In this document: piece by piece, positions 1 through 11,359 of the stretch
How the letters are laid out: the number at the start of each line of letters is the position of its first letter
How positions within the stretch are numbered: position 1 is the stretch's first letter
Origin: Setaria digitata
Taxonomy: Eukaryota > Nematoda > Chromadorea > Rhabditida > Setariidae
Length of the DNA: 64,000 bases
Direction of reading: 5' to 3'
Assembly (NCBI GenBank): GCA_003640385.1
Contig: RCAB01000343.1
Coordinates: 315-64,314, forward strand
Program-made: the position numbers and the translations under genes
Notes under the pieces: model-generated
The model's input: the letters and a program-made list of their open reading frames with translations, nothing else
Told to the model about the DNA's origin: nothing
Databases searched by the model: none

Positions 1-110
1 TATATATATATATATATATGATAATAATATATATATTAATATATATATAATTATATAATATAATATATATAATTAATATATATATAATAATAATATATAT
101 ATATATATAA
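1..110. repeat. AT-rich microsatellite (TA)n
   Basis: Almost pure alternating A and T, with TAATA interruptions, opens the window. It is low-complexity and non-coding. Confidence 0.95.
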
Positions 111-115
111 TATAA

Positions 116-139
116 CATCGGAAAAAAATTTTTCCGATG
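116..139. repeat. Near-perfect short inverted repeat
   Basis: CATCGG, an A/T run, then CCGATG forms a 24-nt palindrome (7 A against 5 T in the centre). The half-site ACATCGAAAAA recurs just downstream, near position 150. No associated open reading frame was seen. It could be a simple hairpin or the end of an old element. Confidence 0.6.
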
Positions 140-459
140 CTTGGTTTAACATCGAAAAAATAATAAGGATAGAGACTATAGACAATGATAACATAATTTG
201 ATATATATTATTTCAATATATTTGTTATAACATTAATCTTTTCGTTATGAATCTATTATCAACAGCACTAATCTTTTTGGTAATAAAAAACTGAACTTTT
301 ATTTCATCACTAATCTTCATTAATTTATTCTCATAAAACAGTCTTATTCTCTTACTGATATAATTTTTGCAAAGTTAATAAGAAAATTATAGTGAGAGAA
401 TATTCTTTAAAAAAAGAAAAAAATAGAAGGAGCTTATCTAAAATGACTAACATTTATAG

Positions 460-2742
460 AATAGTATCAAATTGGTCTTAATAATCGGATTACTATCAAC
501 ATTATCTGTTTCCGTCTTCATTATCATGTATTTTCGTCCAGCCATATTAGCTATTATACTTCCGATAATGGTGTTCTCAATTACTCTTTATGGAATTTTG
601 CACGGAAAGCATTTTTGCCTTTGGCCTATTATTGGTATTTCAGTAAGTTTTTTTTTTTTTTTTGAAAATTTACTTAAAATATTGAAATTTTAATTTATTA
701 AAAGTGCCAATTCAGTATGTAGTAATAATAATAATAGTGATAAAAGCATTAGCAAATAGCAAACTCCAAAAAATAACGTGTAATTCCAGTTAATCATCTA
801 TTCAGTCATCAGATACAGGTGCATTTCTCATTCAGTCATTTATTCATTTCTTTTATTTTACCTCTTTTTTATTTACCATCCTATTTTTGATCTATATCAT
901 TTTTTACCTATTTATTAATTTAACGCTTTTCTCTTTTTTACAAAAAAAAAAAGTCAAAAAATTAAAAAATATTAACACATTATTAATAAAAATTTTTAAA
1001 TTATTAAAAATTGCCAGAAAAATTTTTGCTACAATGTAACTATTTTTTGGAAGTAGACAAAAGACTGAATCCGAAGGAAAGATTGGCAAACAATATTAAT
1101 GATCAATAAGATTTTCTTTTAATTAGGCACTAAATATTCCCGAAAACGCTGTTTTACTTTTTCTTTCTTCTTTTTTGTCAAAACTTTCACACCAAAAAAA
1201 TCTAGCTTTAAAATTTTTAGGCTTTTTGTTTGTTTCATTTCAGCGAGCTAAAATGAAATGAATGCCCCACTCAACATTCATAGAACATTGTTTAACCATG
1301 GATCAAAGCAGTACAAGTTCTGAAAACTATTCTTAGTAATTAATTTTAAGGAGCTTAATGAACACGTTATAACGAATTGATGAATTTCTCAGCAGGACGC
1401 AAATAAGATGATTATCACGATAACGTAAGAAAGAAGTGCAAATTGCATCTTGTGTCCCTTCGGGCTGGTACAAGCTATTGCAACACCCAATGATCAGTCG
1501 TAGTTGTGATAACAATCAGTAAAAAGTGATAATAGTAAAAGTAGTAATGTTAACAATGATAGTTAAAATACTAAACGTGAACGAGTATTTTCCATCTGGA
1601 TCAACCGGTTTTTTTAGCAAGCAGTACCCCTTCCCAAGTACACAATTCCGTTTTATTTGAACAACGCAACTGCCACGTTTACTAACACCATTAATTTAAA
1701 AAAGAAAAGTTTTACATAAAAGTTTCTGAAGAGAGAACTTAAAAATAAACTTGAATGAGAAGTTGAAACTATTGATTTCATATTACAAATCCCGATCAAT
1801 GATAATCCTAATTAACGAATAAGAATGGAAGAACGGGATGATTTGATGGATAATGCTTTGAATTTGTTTCGGAAATGTGCTACGGTGGTTGTGTTTGATA
1901 TTAGAAACACTGCGTTATCAGCAATCAGCAAAGGCAAAGGCAATAAATAACACTAAACGATTTACACAGGAAATTAAAGTTTTATTAATTAATTCTTTAT
2001 CAAAAATTCGTTATAGCATTCAAACCGCAGAGTTGCTATACTGTGGTACTTTGAAATTAATTTCAGTTCCTGATTTACTTTAACAGTACATTTGCAGTGG
2101 TTTCATATAATTCTTACGCTGTATTTCGATCTTTTCTTCATATATTTCTTCATATTCAAACCAAATTACATTATTATGGTTCTAAATTGGGCATTCGACA
2201 GTAAACTTTCTGAGCATTATTTCAATTTTTTTTTTTTTTGTATTAAATATTTAAACACTGATAAGAGTTCAATTATTTATTCTTGCGATAGCTTTATATT
2301 AGGGTGAGCACTAAAACTTTAGGAATTGAATAATTACCTCAAATTATTATAATATATATTACTTTACTTTGATTATATATTACTATTACATATTAATAAT
2401 TATATATTACTTTGATAAGAATGAATTCGTTGGAAAAAGAGATTACCAGCAACTAAATGTGTTGCGGACTGATGATTGAATTGAACTGAATTGAATAATT
2501 GAATTCGAATTGACAAACCGAACAGTTCCTTTTTTTTTCTTGCAGCACTTTACACGAAGAAAACAACGTCATATTTCGTCCAATGTACAATCGTAATTGC
2601 TTTAACGACAGCTTTTGGATCATTCAATTTATGGCAACTGAATGTTTTAATGAATTTCAAGCGCTTTTTGAAACGTCAGAAAGATGATGATCAACCATCA
2701 CAAATCATTTCTATTATGATTGGACAAGAGAAAATATGTTAA
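460..2742 (+). CDS. Multi-pass membrane protein, 3' part of gene, not recognised
   Basis: Two exons are supported. Exon 460-634 encodes two very hydrophobic segments starting SIKLVLIIGLLSTLSVSVF and continuing to about HFCLWPII. Exon 2546-2742 follows a good TTCTTGCAG acceptor and reads LYTKKTTSYFVQCTIV, a third or fourth hydrophobic helix, then a basic and acidic tail (KRFLKRQKDDDQPSQ) and a stop. The strongest donor in the first exon, CA|GTAAGT at 642, leaves the wrong phase; only the weaker G|GTATTT at 634 joins in frame. Either that donor is used or an intermediate exon in the 1.9-kb intron was missed. The N-terminus is not identified: nothing in 1-459 gives a convincing start. I do not recognise the family; a small Golgi/ER membrane protein is one possibility. 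The 635-2545 intron shows no other clear coding segment. Confidence 0.5.
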
Positions 2743-3167
2743 AATATTGAAAATTTAAAACTGAAGACGTTCGAGACCTGGTACTTAAATTATATTGGTA
2801 CTTAAATTATATTTCTTTTCCGATTAATGTTTAACCAAGTAGTCTTAGTATAAGAGACATGTTTGGTAGTGAAATATGACGAAAGAGATGCTTAAAAACT
2901 TCATATTGGGTAAATATTCACTTATACGATGCTAATTGCTGACAGTCGAATTAATTAATATCACCTGATTAAAAAGAGAGATCGAATGAACAAGTTAATG
3001 ATTCTTCACATTATACAATTTCAGAAATGCTTTAACGATATCATATGTAGATAATGAAATGTTATGCAAACATTTGTAAAAACCATTTTTATCATCAAAA
3101 AAATTACAAAATTACAGTGAACCATAACATTAAAAATGGTCCAAGATGCTATCAAGAGATTGGCGTG
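2743..3167. other. Intergenic, convergent 3' ends
   Basis: This is the gap between the membrane-protein stop and the PRMT9 stop on the opposite strand. It is AT-rich, and no coding segment, RNA gene or clear AATAAA signal was seen. Confidence 0.7.
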
Positions 3168-6100
3168 TTAATCAGATGACGTCACCTCAAAGGCTAAATT
3201 ACCGTGATAACAAGAACTTTTGATTCGGAGACGATCACCTTTTGATACCTTACGACTTTCATCAAATAAATACAGAGCACAGCGAGCCAGAGTATTAGAA
3301 GATCGCGCACTATATGTTTGCTTGCCACTCTCAACATCGAACCAGAACAGTAGACCTTCTGCAATACCATCCGCACTGATGATCGCTTCTGACGCTACTT
3401 CAGTAAGGCAAATAAATTCTGGCATTTCCGACCGATTTGATGGCATTGGCTGGAAAGAGACAAAAAGTACCAATGAATAGATATATATGTGCGTAAAGTG
3501 CTGAAGTAGTGACGAAAGAATGACTGTGCAATTCACCTAGGTAAAATGAAAAAAAAAAAAAAAAAAGGACTAGCAAACATTTACAAACAATAGAAATGTT
3601 TCAGTATACTATTTCAAACCTTATCAAGCCGAAAAGTTATGAGTTCAAATGAGTCAGAAAATAGTTCGTGCTTCAGAACGGAAGGCTGAAACAAAGCCAA
3701 TTCGATCTTAATAACGAAAGCAATAAATGTGCTGAAATATTCAAAATTAAAATCTATTCTTTTGATGGCCTCCAAACAATGGGTAATTGATAAGGAAATT
3801 TCAGAAAAATAAGCAAAATGAGACAAGAATAATACAATTACCTCAATGTCATAATAAAAAGAAATGGCGAGATCACTGATTGGTGAGAGGTCAACTCCCT
3901 GATATGCAGAAGGACAAGGCTTTGATCGATGTACAATATCAGCACAACTCACGATCTGACCCATGACCGAAATCTTTGATGGAATAATCTGCGCTTGTTT
4001 ATTGGAAAACCGAAAGCTAAGGATACGATTTAATGATGTTTCCAGGAGAAAACCATGCGAACTAATAGGCCAGCATAATAATACATCTGCACATCCAGTA
4101 TCCTAAAAAAAAAAATGATGAAAAAATTCAGATAAAGTAAACAATTAGTAAACATAAAATAAAATTTTCAAAAAAACCTCAAAATAAGTACGGGGCGGTT
4201 TGGATGATATCACCGGACAGCCATTCTCGGCTGTGCTCTCGTCTGCGATCAGAGAATCTAAAGTAAAAGCTCTGAAGAATGCAATCATTTCTTGGAAACT
4301 AATAGTTCTCTTGGAATAAAAAATATCTAAAAAGGACAGGCCTCCTTCAAAAACCTTTCATTCAGCATTTGTGAGATGCTTTCAAAATTTAGTGAAATAT
4401 GGTTAATAATTTTACAATGGTGATTATCTTCTAGATGGACAAGACCATATAATTACTCAGAGTATTTTACGTTAAAATAGTAATCCAAATACAAACAAGG
4501 AAAATGTAGGAAATTGTTTTTAGTGACATAGGCATCAAAACACTTCCTCTCTTTTCTTGAGAAAAAAAAAAATTTGTTAAACTGGAAAAGAAACTGACCT
4601 TGATTATCCGGAAATGCACCAAAGTGATGAACATGAGGAGAAAATAGATGCATTAATTTATGAGCATCATTGTTATAACAACTAAATTGCATTTCTGGAT
4701 ATGCATTCACTAAATTTATGGACAAAGAACCCAAATTGGTCATATCAAGAATGTAAATGTTCCGATTCTCATCAAGTATTCCTTCACGTCGTTTGATACC
4801 AGCCAAACTACGTTTGAAAAAGTGGATCAAATATTTGTCGTTCATCATTGCAAAGTCGTTATTTGGCAGGACGATAATAGTATCAGGTGATGCATAATTT
4901 TTATAGCTAATTATCATACTAGCACTTGTATCGTAATCATGCTTGGTTCGTTTGGACGGTAGAACAAAGCTCTCATCTTTGTCACTTAATCCTTGATTCG
5001 AATCCTTTTCTTTGGATGAGGTGCTATTACCAATACTACTGCATGGTAATCCAGATTTTTCAGCAATACCAGGATCTTCAGGAATCACGATATCTCTAAG
5101 AGCACACAACAACTGATCCTTATAAGCTTTAACCTTCAAGGTACAGATACTACCTCGGTGCAAGTTAACTGGTTTCGGCAACGGATATAATGCTTGCTGC
5201 CAGCAGCTGCTTGCTTCCGGACTTGTGTCGAGACGCGGTGCACCAGGGAACAATTCACAGCTTAAAAAAAATTTGTCTAAAGTAAAGTCTTATCCATAAT
5301 TTTTAAATTACCAGTGATCGATAATGGATAATTGCACTTATAATCAATAACTCTGAGGCACATTAAAACTAAAACAGTTAGAATCCTACATGTTAGTTTT
5401 GCTTTGTTAACACAAATGCACTATTCCATCTGTATGCCAGACTATAACTTTCCTTCATCTCATATTCTTCTCATTTTTTCTTCTTAATGCAGTACAATAA
5501 TTAATTAGAAAAAACTGCGACAGTTAACATCAAATTTCTACAACAAGTTCAACATGTAGATATTAACCTGAACCAAGCCATGATGCAATGTGCTGTACCG
5601 TCACGTATTATAGGGGCCATTCGCAATTCCACGGTACCCTCGTTGACAATTTTATCCAGTTCAGCACGACTGTCAAAATTCACAGCAAATATCTCAATTT
5701 TTTTGCTCAAAATTTTATACCCACCGCGAATTTCCGCAGCTGAACAACACCAGTATGGTTCCAGTTCTTCTGTTGCTCCATAAGAGCCTATAATCAATTA
5801 AAAAACTAATTCAGATCGAGTAAGTCAATAATCAGCATTTTACCGAGTAGGCAAGTGTAATTCAAATTAAAAATTATGCTGCATGAAGATGAAGATATAT
5901 GCTAATAAATCTAGAAAGTAAAAACAATGAGAAATATACTGTAAGAAGCAGTCACGCTATCGGAGGCAAAGCGATGACCACAAAAAACTGCCACATGCTC
6001 ATCCATTATTGCTGGACTCTCGATGATACATGCATAGACTGTTGCCTAAAAGACTTATACGTTCTATTCAAGGCAAATAAAGGCCGAATACAGATATTTT

Positions 6101-8322
6101 AAGAATATTTGAAAAAAAATAAAGATTTGTTAGAAAACTTACACATCTGGGGACAATAACTGGAGACGATGATAAGATTCGTGTCTGCACGTCATATAAG
6201 GTACATGCAATACCTTCCCCCAGCAAGCCACAGTCCATCGTTTCAGTAATTATTACATCTACCTGCAAAGAAGAAGCTTTGTACAGAAATGGAACTTATA
6301 AACTAAAAATGAATGACTTGAAATCAAAAGGAATCGCTCCACGCTTAGCATTTAAAACTTAAAAGTTATTAATTTGCAGTCGTGAGTAAAACTGTTAGCA
6401 ATTTCTTGGCTGTTTAACTATTATAGTTCTGGGAACAAAAACTACCTTTTCAGAGCCAACATCCTCGATGGTAACCTCCGAAGAATGCTTACGAATCACT
6501 GTTGCATTCAGTATTTTTTCAGCAATATCGCACATATTCAAGTCAACCTCACAGCAATAGACATCGCGCTTGAAGTGCCTTTAACATCAATTACCAGAAA
6601 AATTAGGTTACTCTCAAAGAGATTTAACTACCGAGGAAATAAGGGAAAAGCAAAAAATAATTTTTGCTATTCAGAATGTTAGTTTAAACTTCTGCTTTGG
6701 ATCAGTCAAGAGTTTTAATTTAATCGAATACGAATCTTTCAGATTCAAACATAATCTTCACCTACAAAAATTCCAATCAACAGTGCAAGCCTAGACTAAG
6801 CACAGGTCAATACTAACCAGTGTAATCGACACTTCTGAGAAGAATGAGCCAGTAATGAGGAATTTAGAAATAATTTTCTCTGCGAGGGGGGGAGGGGAAA
6901 TTTAATTCATTTTAAAATAAAACCTGCGTGCAATCGATGTGAGCAAACCAGTGCCTGTACCGATATCAAGAACACGACTTTCTGGTTTCCAGTTCGCTAC
7001 AAGTTCTATGGCGGTTGCATAAGCTGTATTACGCTTCACATCGTTCAACATGGCCCAGTGCCACTGATCCATACTACAAAATGAATATGGAAAACTTTGG
7101 AAGAGTTCTAGGCAATCAAAGAGACATCAAATCAAATGAAGTGAATTCTCCTGCAAACGTAAACTATAGGAGACAAGTCTAAGAAATCTAAGTCAAAGAC
7201 ATATGACAGAAATTACACCTAGATGTTAATGTACGTGATTCCGATCAACAAAGTGTCAAGGATGTCAACCCTAAATACCTTTGATAATATATGCCTTTAA
7301 TCTCTTTACTCCTGTTAGACTGGCAATGATTTCAATTAATTATAAACAAGATTAGAGGGATTTTTTTTTTGCTCAAGTTATCTGTGAATTCTCCAGCATC
7401 AATAGAACGGCTGGACAGTTCGTTTGATGGAGAGAAATGTCTGACCACATGAATGGAAAAAGAGAAGACATCCTGAGAAACTTACATATTTGATTTAATA
7501 TTTTCCAAATTTACAATGGCATAAATATGTGGTAGACCTTCACTTCCATTTGCAGCTTCTTGAGCAAAATCAAATGCTTCCAATAGTCGACCTAAACAAT
7601 TGAAAACAAAAATGCCACCTGATTACGAGGGAACTCGAAATAGCATTACAAAAACAATCACCAGAAGTATATAATTAATGTGCTTGTCATCAGCAACATT
7701 TCATTTGAATAACAATTAAAAATAATTGAGAAAATGAAGGAATCTAATTTAAAACATAGCTACTAAATGATATCTGCTTTCATAATTCTTAATATGCGAA
7801 GTTTAGAGAGGTGAAAATCGGAACCTTGTGCAATTTATTTAAATTAAGTTTGTTAGTTTGTGAAATAGGTGACTTTGTTAGCGGAGGGGATTATTTTTGA
7901 TATTAAGCAAACTATAATTCACACATTTCGTTAAATTAAGATTGATGCATCATAATAATGGATTTCTTTTGCCCTCAACAACGGAAAGAACAAAGGCAAT
8001 TCAATGATGATATCATTTTTTTCAACGGAATTATAACAAAACCTAACTTACCAACAACAAAGAAGAATTTAGCTGATGCATTCAAAACGGCAGCTTCATG
8101 TGGGAACAGCACTCGACTCTCAAGTAATAACATAATTTGTTTCGAATAATCATTACCACCACTAGCTGATCCCATCTCTTCCAAAACAGCAACAAACTCA
8201 TCCAGGTATTTTTTTCGATCCTCTAACTGAAGGTCATTGAAAAGCGTCATATAGAATCGAGCAGCATCATCATAATTCTTCAGGCCGGCTGCATGCCGTG
8301 CTTCCCACAGTGCCAATCTCAT
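3168..8322 (-). CDS. PRMT9: Protein arginine N-methyltransferase 9
   Basis: Eleven exons join in phase to 805 aa: 8322-8052, 7591-7486, 7073-6924, 6578-6446, 6262-6145, 5787-5568, 5260-4599, 4326-4178, 4102-3842, 3685-3620, 3449-3168. The human protein is about 845 aa. The N-terminal part (residues 1-125) is TPR-like, as in PRMT9. Next come WHWAMLNDVKRNT and the SAM-binding motif VLDIGTGTG (about residue 160), then the double-E loop TETMDCGLLGEG (about 226), which matches the family's TETVDAGLFGEG. The second, degenerate methyltransferase repeat fills the C-terminal half. PRMT9 makes symmetric dimethylarginine on the splicing factor SF3B2 in mammals (family knowledge). The ATG at 8322 lies 6 nt after an ATTTTAG acceptor, consistent with trans-splicing. 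Exon 6145 must end at the AGAT|GTGTAAG donor, not the neighbouring GTAAG, to keep frame. The gene is last of four on this strand. Confidence 0.93.
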
Positions 8323-9598
8323 CCGCTACTAAAATTAAGTTTCTTTTGTACTGGATACTTCCTAGTGAATTAAATGACTTCCAATTCAGAAGACAGCACT
8401 GGACAACATTAATGGCATGGAAGAAATACGTTGACGTTGAGAACTTCTCATTCATTAATTTTGACATTGTTAGAGTCATCTTCACAGTACGTTATATCCA
8501 ACAGAGTTAAAATACTGCTCTACATTTCAAAGGATAAATGTATGAAGTAGATTCCTGCCCTCAACATGTAAATACCTTTCATATCTCACCTATTATCATA
8601 CAAAAAGAGATCATTGCAATCTCAAAGTTGTAGTTAATTTAATTATAATTAGTAACCTAGTCACCTCACAAATTAAACCGATTAATTGACACCTTAGATG
8701 AGATGAGTTCAAAACATATCATTTAGCATTTCCAACAGGTTTACCCTCGCCTTAGTCTTGTATCGATCATAAATTTAAATTTTGTCTTTTTTTGATGATT
8801 TGTCTTTTAACGAAATAATAAAATTAATAGTGCGCCTCATAAAAGCATCCGTACTTCTATCTAGTCTTTCCTATTACCATCAAGTAATTATCATGCCAAT
8901 AGTAAGGATAAAATGAAAGATATGATCTCGATATTAACCAGCCATTTTGCATAACCTAACCACAAACACTAAATTTTACACTTCGTGCCGAAATAAACAG
9001 GCAAAAAGTATTGAAAACCGTCTGGAAACGTGAAATGAATTCGTGCGAAAACACTTCTAAACAAAGTTTATTCATATAACTTATATACTATTACATATGA
9101 ACATATCTCTCTATCCACCTTCAACATCCAATTCAAACCTTTCACTTTGCTGAAGCACGTTAAGCAAGCGTACCAACTACTAAGATAAATGCAGTTGATA
9201 TGCCAATTCTTTTCCTTATAAATCTATTCACTGACCAGTAGACCATCTCACTGTTTTGCTGTTTATAAAATGGTTCTAAGCATTCTCTTGATAGAATTAT
9301 TTGGCACAAAAGTTTAAATAAACGACCTTTTCTTCTGTTGACCTGTTTTTAGAATGAAAAAATAATTGTTACTTTATACGCACAAACAGAAAACATAGCT
9401 TTTAAGTTACCCCGGTGGCACAAAATTGGTTCAGTTTTTCTGATTAAGCAGGAAAAAAAAATACTCGTAAGAACGATATAACAAAGCCTCGCTCAGAAGC
9501 ATCAAACATTTCCTTGCCCGGGATCTCGCACATGGTTTTCAGATTACCATCCTTTTTCTGTTAGTCTATTTTTACAATTCCTTCCAAGCAAACGTCGA
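8323..9598. other. Intergenic between NDUFAF3 and PRMT9
   Basis: About 1.3 kb of AT-rich DNA. It contains the PRMT9 5' flank, with an acceptor-like ATTTTAG just before the start codon, and NDUFAF3 3' flanking sequence. No open reading frame here resembles a protein, and no structured RNA was recognised. Confidence 0.6.
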
Positions 9599-10919
9599 TT
9601 ATTTAATTCCTGATTTTTTGCCATCTTTATCATCACTTCTTTCTGGTAAAAAAAATCTTGAAGTTTCCAATTTATCCATTCTCCTTGCTTCCTCTTCCGG
9701 TAAATACTTGCGCATCGCTTTCTTTACTAGTGCCAATCTGTCATCGGTATCACTACCACCCAATATATCGATGCTATCAATCGATGGCCCCGCATACATA
9801 TTCATTAAGCGTACGTGATCATTCGTAGTTACCAATAGATCATCAGGTGGATAAAGCGCAGCCGCTACACAACGGTATTCAATATTCAACATATTGAATA
9901 ACATTGCTGCTTCCTCCTGAAAATAAAATCAAAACGTTGAATAATAACGCTTTATCTAAATTTCACTCATAGTTCCATCTATCATTCAGTACTGGTGATG
10001 TAATTTAGATTACAATTCAGTTATGAGTATAAGGAAAATAACAGTGATTTATAATAACTCACTTAATAAGAATGAAAAGGAAACGAAGACGAACGTCGTA
10101 TACAGTTCGATAACGTGAATTTTAGGATGAAGCGGGAAGGTACAAAACTACAATTTGATGAAGAGATGTAGATGAGTAAATTTAAGTTAAGATTTACAAA
10201 GATGGAAAAACTGTTTGAAAGGAATACACCTTATAAAATGCAAAAAACAAATATCAACAATTTTATAGAATAACTTGCCGAATGCATTATCTCTAGTCCA
10301 ATCTTATGTTTGGATAAGAACGGGGCAATTCGTCTTCGGACGGGATCGACGTGTTGACGATCACCTGGTCCAACCACTAGTACATCTAGTTTTGGCTCAA
10401 GCATCGTGAAGAATCGTAGTGACTCGGGATTGATATCATCTGGTGTAAGAACGCGCCATGATAACACAGCTTTCGGGAAAATTGCGATCGGACCGTAGAG
10501 AAATTGGCCATCGTATAACCGAAAACCGTATTTACTAATAGCTCCAATACCAATCTGTTGGCATTCCATCATTTCATCGTTCAGACGTGACAGGCTTGTC
10601 CGTGGTCCCTGATCGTTATCATCTGAAACAAGACCGTATCTCATCCACTACCAACTCTTTATATTTTATGGCTTGTTTGGTGACAGAAAATATGAGAAAA
10701 GTCATGAAACTTTATATAAAACTATTTTCCACTAAATAAGCAAATGAAATTCCAGACTGGGAACCGCGGAGTCGAAATTTCTGATTGTTTCAAGAAAATT
10801 AAAGACATTAAAAACATGCCGAAAGGAGTGATATGATAGTCGGTAAGCACTTCGCGATTATTGTAACCAGATGAAAACATCCGAAGCTGGCGCAACAGCA
10901 AACGTCTCAGTCTTAACAT
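9599..10919 (-). CDS. NDUFAF3: NADH dehydrogenase complex I assembly factor 3 (DUF498/Mth938 family)
   Basis: Three exons, 10919-10868, 10622-10279 and 9916-9599, give 237 aa. The N-terminus MLRLRRLLLRQLRMFSS is rich in Arg, Leu and Ser without acidic residues, as in a mitochondrial targeting peptide. The core reads YGFRLYDGQFLYGPIAIFPK, then a region ending FFTMLEPKLDVLVVGPGDR, matching the NDUFAF3 core (chromosomal Mth938-like fold). The C-terminus carries an extra charged tail (KLETSRF...DDKDGKKSGIK). NDUFAF3 works with NDUFAF4 in early complex I assembly (family knowledge). The ATG lies 12 nt after the acceptor-like GTGATTTAG, suiting trans-splicing. Intron 2 appears to start with GC: exon 2 must end at TCG|GCAAGT to enter exon 3 in phase. 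The gene lies 440 nt downstream of CPT2 on the same strand. Confidence 0.9.
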
Positions 10920-11359
10920 TACAACCACCTAAATCACGAAGATTAGGTATTACTTAGAGATCTTTCTAGCTGCCGACTTTCTTAACTTTTGAAACTAAGA
11001 AATCTTCAATCCTTGTTGATTCTTCCAAAATTTCTTACAACGAAAGGAGCGATGAAAGTGAATAACGTCTTTCTAAAATCTTAGTTGGCACAGAAGTTAG
11101 AAAAAGTGAAGCGATTAAATCCAATTCAATTTATCAGAAGATAGTTAAGATTCTCTTCTGCTGATTTCAGCAATCTATCAGAAAACAAATTTGTAAAACT
11201 GCGATATTCAGAAATTCAACATTGTAATTGGAAAACACCAAAAGCACTCTTCGTGGATATTTATTTACTTAACATATGAGCAGAAACAAATAATCAATTA
11301 ATTCAAACTATCACAGCTTAAAAAGGGAGGGAAAATATTTTACCGCCTAATAACTCAAT
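10920..11359. other. Short gap between CPT2 and NDUFAF3
   Basis: A 440-nt spacer. On the minus strand it holds an AATAAA poly(A) signal (forward TTTATT at 11260-11265) about 95 nt after the CPT2 stop. An acceptor-like TTTAG lies just before the NDUFAF3 ATG. No coding sequence was seen. Confidence 0.65.

Noticed and set aside
1333..1515. Minus-strand 60-codon frame inside the first gene's intron
   Set aside because: No similarity, no matching splice sites and no supporting neighbour.
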